In this document: in pieces, positions 6,504 to 11,920 of the stretch | How the letters are laid out: each line of letters opens with the position of its first letter | Numbering within the stretch: the stretch's first letter is position 1 | Assembly (NCBI GenBank): GCA_027451185.1 | Contig: DAIDJW010000014.1 | Coordinates: forward strand, 1-11,920 | Origin: Candidatus Saccharimonadota bacterium | Lineage (GTDB): Bacteria; Patescibacteriota; Saccharimonadia; Saccharimonadales; Saccharimonadaceae | Reading direction: 5' to 3' | DNA length: 11,920 nucleotides | Notes under the pieces: model-generated | The model's input: the letters and a program-made list of their open reading frames with translations, nothing else | Told to the model about the DNA's origin: nothing | Databases searched by the model: none | Position numbers and translations under genes: made by a program

Positions 6504-6896
6504 ATGTCAACAATTGACCAACAATTCGTAGAATATATCGTCAAATCAGTGGTGGGACACCCAGACGATGTCGTTGTCGAACGAACTATCGACGAAAAGG
6601 GCGTTTTACTAACTTTAACTGTCAATCCGGAGGATCTTGGTCGAGTAATTGGCAAGCGCGGCGTGACCGCTCAAAGCCTGCGTACTCTATTGCGCGCTCT
6701 GGGCACCAAAAACGACGCCCGTTATAACCTAAAGATTGTTAACAACGACGACCAAGCATCTAGCTATACTACATCATCAGATGATGTCGACGACCAGACT
6801 GTGAATAACTCTGCCGATGAGTCTGTGGATAAAGCTAGTGATTATTCAAAAAAGACCCGCGAGGAGCTTGCGGAGCTCGACGACTTAGATATATAA
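6504..6896 (+). CDS. khpA: KH-domain RNA-binding protein KhpA
   Basis: Small RNA-binding protein of the KhpA (YlqC) family, which in other bacteria partners KhpB and often lies right after rpsP, as here. The single KH domain covers about residues 1-78, with the GxxG loop as IGKRG (G50-G53) followed by VTAQSLRTLLRALG. Residues from about 85 to 130 form an unusual Asp/Ser/Glu-rich tail (for example SSDDVDDQ) not found in the roughly 80-residue minimal proteins. The start is set at ATG 6504, five bases after GGAGG (6494-6498). A GTG at 6492 is in frame but would place the Shine-Dalgarno inside the gene. The TAA stop overlaps the -10 of the next predicted promoter. Confidence 0.93.
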   Translation: MSTIDQQFVEYIVKSVVGHPDDVVVERTIDEKGVLLTLTVNPEDLGRVIGKRGVTAQSLRTLLRALGTKNDARYNLKIVNNDDQASSYTTSSDDVDDQTVNNSADESVDKASDYSKKTREELAELDDLDI

Positions 6897-6897
6897 T
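6868..6897 (+). promoter_or_regulatory. Promoter for the khpA-trmD intergenic RNA
   Basis: TTGCGG (6868-6873), 18-bp spacer, perfect TATAAT (6892-6897) overlapping the khpA stop codon. The predicted start near 6903-6904 coincides with the first base of an 8-bp hairpin. Confidence 0.5.
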
Positions 6898-6902
6898 ACA
6901 AA

Positions 6903-7022
6903 CAGTTCAAAAAATCACTTGAACTGCGAGGAACAGCTCTACTGCGAGCAACGAATCACCACATTTGTTGAGAGCCTATGTGATCAAAAAGACCGTCCCG
7001 GTTCCTAATGGGGCGGATTTTT
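6903..7022 (+). ncRNA. Putative structured small RNA or trmD leader
   Basis: No open frame fits this interval, but it is rich in complementary segments. 6903-6910 (CAGTTCAA) pairs perfectly with 6919-6926. GCTCT (6936-6940) and CAAC (6949-6952) pair with the contiguous GTTG-AGAGC at 6967-6975. ATCAC occurs both in the first hairpin loop (6914-6918) and at 6955-6959, and either copy can pair with GTGAT (6980-6984). AGGAAC (6929-6934) is complementary to GTTCCT (7001-7006) in the loop of the final terminator hairpin. ACTGCGAG is directly repeated at 6923-6930 and 6941-6948. With a promoter in front and a terminator behind, a free RNA of about 120 nt is plausible; a regulated leader of trmD is the alternative. 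It lacks the GGAAGCAGC-type motif of SRP RNA. I recognise no known family. Confidence 0.45.
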
Positions 7023-7028
7023 GTTTTT
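6993..7028 (+). terminator. Intrinsic terminator between khpA and trmD
   Basis: CCGTCCC (6993-6999) pairs with GGGGCGG (7010-7016) with one T-G wobble and a 10-nt loop, followed by ATTTTTGTTTTT. A run of A at 6986-6990 precedes the stem. Confidence 0.8.
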
Positions 7029-7029
7029 A

Positions 7030-7038
7030 TGCTACACT
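7030..7038 (+). promoter_or_regulatory. Extended -10 promoter of trmD, leaderless
   Basis: TGC followed by TACACT (7033-7038) gives an extended -10 with no clear -35. The trmD ATG at 7046 is 7 nt after the box, matching the expected transcription start, and there is no Shine-Dalgarno between. Confidence 0.5.
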
Positions 7039-7045
7039 ATAACAG

Positions 7046-7699
7046 ATGAAAAAGATCCAAATAATTAGCTTATTTCCTGAAATGCTGACCGGTGTTTTGA
7101 ACAGTTCTATGATGTGGAAGGCGCAGCAAGAGCGGGCGGTAGAGTTCAAAATTATTCAGCTACGTGATTTTGGTTTGGGTCCACGCAAGCAAGTTGACGA
7201 TACTCCATACGGTGGTGGCGATGGCATGCTACTTAAAGCCGAGCCTTTGTTTGCGGCCATTGAGCAGGCTAAGGCTTATGATTCGACGGCTAAAGTTGTA
7301 CTCATGACGCCGCGAGGGCGGCGCTGGCTACAAGCAACCGCCAAACAGTGGGCTGATGCCGAAAATGGCTATATCTTTGTCTGTGGCCGCTACGAAGGCT
7401 ACGACGAGCGGATTGTAACGCTAGTCGATGAGCAGGTGAGCGTTGGCGACTACGTTCTAACGGGTGGTGAACTACCGGCTATGACAATTATTGATAGTAT
7501 CGTGCGCCTACTACCTGGTGTCTTGGGTGGCGAGATGAGCGCTGAAATCGAAAGTTTTGCCGACGGTGAAACGCTGGAGTTTCCGCAATACACTCGCCCA
7601 GAAGAGTTTCGCGGTCTAAAGGTGCCAGAAGTTCTCTTAAGTGGTAATCACGCTGCCATCGCTAAGTGGCGTCAGGACAATTCCCATAAAGCCGACTAG
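7046..7699 (+). CDS. trmD: tRNA (guanine-N1)-methyltransferase TrmD
   Basis: Transfers a methyl group from S-adenosylmethionine to N1 of G37 in tRNAs, preventing +1 frameshifts; acts as a dimer with a trefoil-knot SAM site. Family motifs are LFPEML (9-14), DDTPYGGGDGM near 50, LMTPRGRRW (about 85-93), VCGRYEGYDERI (about 111-122), VGDYVLTGGELPAM (about 132-146), R154, and FPQYTRPEEF. Position 169, the catalytic Asp in the E. coli enzyme (SAEEDSF there), is Glu here (SAEIESF). The protein is 217 residues and ends shortly after KWRQDNS, missing the C-terminal helix with RT..RRP seen in longer homologues. The start is leaderless-type, right behind a -10 box. Upstream is khpA but no rimM. Confidence 0.97.
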   Translation: MKKIQIISLFPEMLTGVLNSSMMWKAQQERAVEFKIIQLRDFGLGPRKQVDDTPYGGGDGMLLKAEPLFAAIEQAKAYDSTAKVVLMTPRGRRWLQATAKQWADAENGYIFVCGRYEGYDERIVTLVDEQVSVGDYVLTGGELPAMTIIDSIVRLLPGVLGGEMSAEIESFADGETLEFPQYTRPEEFRGLKVPEVLLSGNHAAIAKWRQDNSHKAD

Positions 7700-7715
7700 A
7701 TAAATACTTAAAAAA

Positions 7716-7744
7716 GAAAACGCCCTTGGTGCTAGAGCGTTTTC
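7716..7744 (+). terminator. Terminator-like hairpin after trmD
   Basis: GAAAACGC (7716-7723) pairs perfectly with GCGTTTTC (7737-7744) around a 13-nt loop. In the plus direction the T-run is short and partly inside the stem; in the minus direction the hairpin is followed by TTTTTT, a better tail. It most likely ends the trmD transcript. The remaining DNA to 7876 shows no gene or further clear structure. Confidence 0.55.
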
Positions 7745-7876
7745 ATGTTGTGGTGGATGTCGTAGAGCGAGCAGTCACACATTTTTGGGTTATGTTTGTT
7801 TTTGTAACTTTCGCTTGTATGTACTGTAAACGAATTGCTGAAAAAGCGCAAGCAAAATGGTAAAAATGACATCAAC

Positions 7877-7905
7877 TTGCATAACCACCGGATGTTACCT
7901 ATACT
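7877..7905 (+). promoter_or_regulatory. Promoter of the coupled membrane-protein pair, leaderless
   Basis: TTGCAT (7877-7882), 17-bp spacer, TATACT (7900-7905). The ATG at 7913 is 7 nt downstream and has no Shine-Dalgarno. Confidence 0.6.
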
Positions 7906-7912
7906 TTTACAT

Positions 7913-8398
7913 ATGAGCGGATTTCCCAAACCTACCAAAGCTCCAGCTCCTCGCACGCGCGATGCCGGGTTGGTGGCGAAGATTTATGCGGCTATTTTAG
8001 CGGTCATGGTCTTGCTGCAAATGTTTAATTTTCCTGAGTTAATTAACATCTTCTATGGTTTTTGGCTGCCGGGCGGCCAGGTGCTGGCCGTTGCCTTGGC
8101 CGGTATTGTCGTGACTGCTGAAGTACTGGCGGTACCTTTTTTGCTTGGTATGCGCCTAAGTCCAGCTTTTCGCGTCTTTAGTATGGGCCTGGGCTTGCTA
8201 GCTCCGGCTATTTGGCTGTACAGCTTGATATCGGTTATCGCATCGACTAACGCTGTCCGTAACAGTGGTATCTTGGGTTCAAAGGTTGTCGTGCCACCAA
8301 GCCTGACGGTGGTTTTTCTGGTGGTCGCGCTAGAACTGCTAGCGATATGGGCAGCTTGGGGCCTGTGGCCGTTCCGAACCAAAAAGGAGAAATCATGA
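7913..8398 (+). CDS. Small four-helix membrane protein, perhaps DoxX/MauE-like
   Basis: The 161-residue protein has a short basic, Pro-rich N-terminus and about four hydrophobic segments (roughly 25-43, 54-80, 90-113 and 133-152), ending in a Lys-rich cytoplasmic tail. The second segment, with AGIVVTAEVLAVPFLLGMRLS, recalls the four-helix DoxX/MauE-like group, but no catalytic or cofactor motif is visible and there is no cysteine pair. The ATG at 7913 is chosen over an in-frame TTG at 7835 because a -35/-10 pair ends 7 nt before it and the extra residues are Lys/Asn-rich with no support. Its stop codon overlaps the next start as ATGA, so the two proteins are probably made together. Confidence 0.85.
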   Translation: MSGFPKPTKAPAPRTRDAGLVAKIYAAILAVMVLLQMFNFPELINIFYGFWLPGGQVLAVALAGIVVTAEVLAVPFLLGMRLSPAFRVFSMGLGLLAPAIWLYSLISVIASTNAVRNSGILGSKVVVPPSLTVVFLVVALELLAIWAAWGLWPFRTKKEKS

Positions 8399-8928
8399 CA
8401 CTTAGAGAGCTAGAAGTAAAGGTTGCCGGCTGGCTTAGACAAGTACCGCACTTGCCAATCGGCGCCCAATCTTGGATTGCCAGTAACATTTGGTGGATAG
8501 CCTTAATTGGCGGCACAATTAGCGCGATTGTGGCTTTTTTGGTGGCCCTCGGACTAATCGCTACTCTACCGCTGATATCATTTAGCGTGTTTTTTGGCTC
8601 GCACGGAACCTGGTGGGTGATTCAGACGATAGTATCGCTGGCTTTTATAGCGATTACGGCAATTATTCTAATTGTTGCTTACCAACCATTACATCGGTTG
8701 GTAAAAAAGGGTTGGGTGCTGCTATTTTTACTACTTCTAATTAACACTGTTTGGACGGTGATTAGCGCTCTGACGGCCGGTAGCGCCTGGAGTGTGTTAC
8801 AGACGCTCGTTGCTGGTGGAATCTTTTTGGCTGTTGAGGCCTATTTACTGTATGAAATTCGCGGTTATTTTAGCCACCCATCAAAGATTGAGCATTCAGC
8901 CACTCAGCATCACCTGAGCGAAAAATAA
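8395..8928 (+). CDS. Small multi-spanning membrane protein, unknown function
   Basis: The protein has 177 residues when started at ATG 8395, which overlaps the preceding stop codon as ATGA and lies behind a strong AAAAAGGAGA (8381-8390). An earlier in-frame start at 8347 lacks this ribosome site. A short N-terminal amphipathic stretch is followed by about four hydrophobic segments (roughly 32-56, 57-68 with 72-95, 106-122 and 130-150) and a His/Ser-rich hydrophilic tail. A charged loop, HRLVKKG, lies between the second and third units. No conserved motif is recognised. The tight coupling with the preceding membrane gene suggests a two-component envelope complex, which is an inference. Confidence 0.85.
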   Translation: MTLRELEVKVAGWLRQVPHLPIGAQSWIASNIWWIALIGGTISAIVAFLVALGLIATLPLISFSVFFGSHGTWWVIQTIVSLAFIAITAIILIVAYQPLHRLVKKGWVLLFLLLLINTVWTVISALTAGSAWSVLQTLVAGGIFLAVEAYLLYEIRGYFSHPSKIEHSATQHHLSEK

Positions 8929-8935
8929 TCTAAAC

Positions 8936-8965
8936 TTCAACCAACGCGCCGGCTTTTGTTACAAT
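8936..8965 (+). promoter_or_regulatory. Candidate promoter of the P-type ATPase gene, leaderless
   Basis: TACAAT (8960-8965) lies 7 nt before the GTG start at 8973. A weak TTCAAC (8936-8941) is 18 bp upstream. There is no Shine-Dalgarno between the box and the start. Confidence 0.45.
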
Positions 8966-8972
8966 AAAGCTA

Positions 8973-11486
8973 GTGCTTTACTATAATCAAACACCTCAGG
9001 CCGTCTTAAGAGAGCTGAACGCTACCGAAGCTGGTTTGCCACCAAGCGAAGTTGATGAGCGACAGCGTCTTTATGGTCCTAATACAGTACGTATTCAAGA
9101 TGAGTCGTGGTGGAGTAAGGTTAGCCAGCCATTTAAGAGTATCTTTATGGCGGTTTTATTTGTGGCTGCAATTATCAGCTTTTGGCGTAACGAAACACTT
9201 GATGGAATCTTAATTTTAGTTATTATGGCCGTTAACGCCACCATTTATTACGTGCAGCGTATTTCAACCGAACGTGTTCTTAGGTCTTTGCAAAAACATA
9301 TTATCCAGATGGTGGACGTGAGGCGCGATGACCGCGTTATGAGCGTCGACAGTATCCAGTTGGTACCAGGCGACATTATTAGCCTGTCTGAGGGCGAGCG
9401 GGTACCGGCCGACGCGCGTATTATCAGTGGTAGTAATATTCGAGTTGACGAATCGATGTTGACCGGCGAATCAGTGCCGATTGATAAGCAGATTGCTGAG
9501 GTCTCGGGCCACAAAGAGGTCTACGAGCAGAGTCCGATGCTGTTCCAAGGTTCATTTATGGTATCTGGCGAGGTTCAGGCCGTCGTGACGACGATTGGCA
9601 ACGAAACGGAGTTCGGCAAATTGGCCGTACTATCAAAGAAACAAGAGGTCGTTAGCCCAATCCAAAAAAAGATTGATAGTTTAGTCAATAAATCTATCGG
9701 CGTCATTGCCGGTATTGTGATTGTCGCTTTTGTTTTGGCTCTACGCGAGGGTATGGCGCTGGCTGAGAGCTTGCGTTTCGTCATCGCCATTGGCGTCTCG
9801 GCAGTACCGGAAGATCTACCGGTGGCTATTTCGGTCGTTTTAGTGCTTGGTATGCGGCGCATGGCTCGCAAAAAAGCGCTGGTACGCAACACGAAGGCTA
9901 TTGAGACGGTGGGTGTAGTAACGGCCATCGCCACGGACAAGACTGGGACACTAACGCGTAATCGACTGTCGGTTCAAGAAATTTGGCGACCAGTTGGCGG
10001 CAGTCATAATTTACTGAGGCTAGCAGCTCGGGCTGTTAATAAGGGCAGCAGCAAGAGCCACGATCCGCTTGATATTGCCATCGACGATTATGTCGGAGGC
10101 GTTCCGGTTGGGCTAGATGATTTAATAGCTAGTTTCCCATTTAATCAGACTACGTCGTCGAGTGGCAATCTGTGGCGGCAAGACGGTAAGCTACTGCTGG
10201 TTATAAAAGGCGCCCCTGAACCGATCTTGAAACATAGCGGCTTAAGTGTGCGTGAACGTGAGGCGGCCGAAAATGCCCTCGATTACTTTACAAAGCAGGG
10301 CTATCGAGTGATTGCCTTGGCTCAGACTGATTTAGCGCAGCGGATTGATAGTTTGGACGACATACCTAAATCGAATAAGTTTGATTTTGCCGGCTTTTTG
10401 GCGATTGCCGACGAGTTGCGCCCCGAGGCTAAGCGAGCCATACAGGTCGCCGATAAAGCCGGTGTAGCCGTCAAGATGATTACGGGCGACCATTTTGAGA
10501 CAGCGTTTCATATTGGCCGGGAGCTGGGGATTGTCGAGCGCCGCGACCAGGTGTTTGACGCTCGTAAAATGGCAACCATGAGCGACGAGGAACTAGTATT
10601 GGTTGTACAGACAACCCGCGTCTTTTCGCGCGTCATTCCCGAAGATAAGTACCGTATTCTAATGATCATGAAACAGTCGGGTGTGATTGCCATGACCGGC
10701 GACGGTGTCAACGACGTGCCGGCGCTGTCGAGCGCCCACGTTGGGTTTGCGATGGGTAGTGGTTCGCAGATGGCCAAAGACGCTGGCGATATTGTGCTGC
10801 TTGATGATGATTTTCGCCATATCGTCGAAGCGGTCAGCGAGGGGCGCACGATATTCGCTAACATTCGGCGAATGATCGTTTATCTGTTCTCGACCAATAT
10901 TGGCGAGGTTTTGACGACACTCGGTGCTCTCGTTATGGGTATGCCGGCGCCGCTGCTGCCGATTCAAATTCTATGGATCAACCTAGTGACCGACTCGGCT
11001 TTAGTGATTCCGCTAGGCTTAGAGCCGGGCGAGAAGACTAATATGTTACGCCCACCACGTTCACCGAGCGCGCCAGTATTGAGCCGGTTTATTGTTACTA
11101 GAATTATCTTAATGGCCGTGACGATGGCGGCCACGGTTTTAGCGCTCTATCTTATATTTTATAAACATAACGGCATAACCTACGCTAATACGATTGCTTT
11201 TTCAGCCCTGGTTGTTATTCAATGGTCTAGTGCCCTGTGCGCTCGCAGTACCTACGAATCACTGTTTAAGCGGATACGGATTTGGAGCGGTGGATTTATG
11301 GTTGGTATGAGTATTGCAGTGGCGATTCAGGTTCTCGCGATGTTCGGTCCGCTACAGACGGTTCTGCATATCGCCTACGTCAATTATCTTGACCTGCTTG
11401 TAACCGGCGCCATTGCCTTCGTAGTACCGGTGGTTGTTAGTGAACTACATAAATTGGTTGGGCGACGCCTACTGCATAAGATTTAA
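8973..11486 (+). CDS. P2-type cation-transporting ATPase, probably Ca2+-like
   Basis: The 837-residue ATP-driven cation pump has the full set of P-type landmarks: an N-terminal cation-ATPase domain (about 5-60), the actuator loop TGES (164-167), the phosphorylation site DKTGT at D322, nucleotide-binding KGAPE (from K412), TGD (504-506) and the hinge TGDGVND (575-581). About ten membrane segments are present, four of them after the hinge region near the C-terminus. Ion-site residues resemble the SERCA/PMR1 group: E280 in the M4 motif, N642 and E645 in M5 (STNIGEV), N670, T673 and D674 in M6 (NLVTD). M4 reads PEDLP rather than PEGLP. Ca2+ (or Mn2+) export is therefore likely, but specificity is not proven. 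The start is a GTG just behind a -10 box. Confidence 0.95.
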   Translation: MLYYNQTPQAVLRELNATEAGLPPSEVDERQRLYGPNTVRIQDESWWSKVSQPFKSIFMAVLFVAAIISFWRNETLDGILILVIMAVNATIYYVQRISTERVLRSLQKHIIQMVDVRRDDRVMSVDSIQLVPGDIISLSEGERVPADARIISGSNIRVDESMLTGESVPIDKQIAEVSGHKEVYEQSPMLFQGSFMVSGEVQAVVTTIGNETEFGKLAVLSKKQEVVSPIQKKIDSLVNKSIGVIAGIVIVAFVLALREGMALAESLRFVIAIGVSAVPEDLPVAISVVLVLGMRRMARKKALVRNTKAIETVGVVTAIATDKTGTLTRNRLSVQEIWRPVGGSHNLLRLAARAVNKGSSKSHDPLDIAIDDYVGGVPVGLDDLIASFPFNQTTSSSGNLWRQDGKLLLVIKGAPEPILKHSGLSVREREAAENALDYFTKQGYRVIALAQTDLAQRIDSLDDIPKSNKFDFAGFLAIADELRPEAKRAIQVADKAGVAVKMITGDHFETAFHIGRELGIVERRDQVFDARKMATMSDEELVLVVQTTRVFSRVIPEDKYRILMIMKQSGVIAMTGDGVNDVPALSSAHVGFAMGSGSQMAKDAGDIVLLDDDFRHIVEAVSEGRTIFANIRRMIVYLFSTNIGEVLTTLGALVMGMPAPLLPIQILWINLVTDSALVIPLGLEPGEKTNMLRPPRSPSAPVLSRFIVTRIILMAVTMAATVLALYLIFYKHNGITYANTIAFSALVVIQWSSALCARSTYESLFKRIRIWSGGFMVGMSIAVAIQVLAMFGPLQTVLHIAYVNYLDLLVTGAIAFVVPVVVSELHKLVGRRLLHKI

Positions 11487-11491
11487 GAACT

Positions 11492-11520
11492 GTGACACAG
11501 GTTAATAAAGAGCTTATACT
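11492..11520 (+). promoter_or_regulatory. Promoter of the last gene, with a dyad over the -35
   Basis: GTGACA (11492-11497), 17-bp spacer, TATACT (11515-11520). The GTG start at 11527 is 6 nt downstream. The -35 lies in a short perfect dyad, CTGTG-A-CACAG (11490-11500), which could be an operator. Confidence 0.6.
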
Positions 11521-11526
11521 TATAGA

Positions 11527-11920
11527 GTGACCGACAACGATCATCGTGACGTGACGTACTTACCGGGTAATTCAGAGGCTAGTGGCGAAGGCGACATGCT
11601 TGACCCTAGTAAAATGGGTAGCTCTTATTTAGCGCATCTAGAATTGAGATCCTGGCTACATCCGGTATTTTCCAGCCCAACAGCTCGCGATCGTCAGTTT
11701 TCAAGCCGCCTGACCGAAGCAATCGTCACAGCCACAACTATATCGGACAATCAACCAGACGCTTGGTTGGCGCGCCTAGCGATAGCGGTGCAGGCGGTTG
11801 ATGAAACGGTGCCCGACGATTTGCCGGACGAGTTAAAGAAAAAGTTCCTTGAAGCCGAAAGTTTAATACGTGCTTCGGATCAGCAACTTGCGCTTATGGC
11901 GCTTCGGAAGATTTATCGCC
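11527..11920 (+). CDS. N-terminal part of an unidentified protein, cut by the window end
   Basis: The reading frame from GTG 11527 is open to the last base (131 complete codons). It is preceded by a good promoter whose -10 is only 6 nt away, so a leaderless start is likely; an internal ATG at 11596 is possible but has no Shine-Dalgarno. The first 25 residues are polar and acidic. The rest looks helical and soluble, with segments such as SYLAHLELRSWLHPVF, a Trp-containing WLARLAIAVQAV, and a charged DELKKKFLEAE. No signal peptide or membrane segment is present in the visible part. I do not recognise the family. Confidence 0.7.
   Translation, partial: MTDNDHRDVTYLPGNSEASGEGDMLDPSKMGSSYLAHLELRSWLHPVFSSPTARDRQFSSRLTEAIVTATTISDNQPDAWLARLAIAVQAVDETVPDDLPDELKKKFLEAESLIRASDQQLALMALRKIYR

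Noticed and set aside
6923..6948. CRISPR-like direct repeat ACTGCGAG
   Set aside because: Only two 8-base copies 18 bp apart, with no array structure; treated as part of the RNA candidate.
6897..7028. SRP RNA, tmRNA or tRNA in the khpA-trmD gap
   Set aside because: No GGAAGCAGC-type SRP loop, no tRNA-like cloverleaf or T-loop, and the length is too short for tmRNA.
7676..7699. Frameshift explaining the short TrmD C-terminus
   Set aside because: I found no other frame continuing with the expected RT..RRP sequence after the stop, so a natural short form is more likely.
7835..7912. Upstream TTG extension of the first small membrane protein
   Set aside because: A -35/-10 pair lies within this stretch and ends 7 nt before ATG 7913, so the extension would not be transcribed in full.
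7732..7956. Minus-strand 74-codon open frame after trmD
   Set aside because: It overlaps the terminator hairpin and the start of the membrane-protein gene, has atypical composition with several cysteines, and lacks a promoter or ribosome site.

Overview
The window reads as a compact chromosomal segment of a bacterium from the Candidate Phyla Radiation (Patescibacteria), most likely Candidatus Saccharibacteria (TM7). This is inferred from gene content and style: a cysteine-free bL32, a DUF5684-type membrane protein, very short intergenic gaps, no rimM beside trmD, and several start codons only 6-8 nt after a -10 box. TGA is used as a stop (nusB, the DUF5684 gene, the first of the two small membrane genes), so the recoded SR1/Gracilibacteria groups are unlikely. 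No phage, IS element, CRISPR array, tRNA or rRNA was seen.

Layout. (1) 1-231: C-terminal end of an unidentified protein. (2) 266-2788: leuS, interrupted in frame by a roughly 130-bp near-perfect palindrome that adds about 43 residues at the edge of the editing domain. (3) 2785-3402, minus strand: a single-pass membrane protein with a possible SH3-like outer domain, whose stop codon interlocks with that of leuS. (4) 3538-5381: an RNA-biology cluster on its own promoter: rpmF (bL32), nusB, a Nudix hydrolase and rnc. (5) 5430-5918: a DUF5684-type membrane protein. (6) 5997-7699: rpsP, khpA and trmD. This is the usual bacterial rpsP-khpA-rimM-trmD neighbourhood, but the rimM slot holds only about 150 bp of non-coding DNA, which looks like a small structured RNA with its own promoter and terminator. 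(7) 7913-8928: two translationally coupled small multi-spanning membrane proteins. (8) 8973-11486: a P2-type cation (probably Ca2+-like) ATPase. (9) 11527 to the edge: the start of an unrecognised gene.

How the genes fit together. Most are translation and RNA-processing functions: tRNA charging, two ribosomal proteins, a ribosome/RNA-associated KH protein, antitermination and rRNA processing by NusB and RNase III, and tRNA m1G37 methylation. The rest are envelope proteins.

The two most interesting signals are the palindromic coding insertion in leuS, similar in style to Rickettsia palindromic elements, and the khpA-trmD intergenic RNA candidate. A third pattern is that six genes appear to be transcribed as leaderless or nearly leaderless mRNAs.
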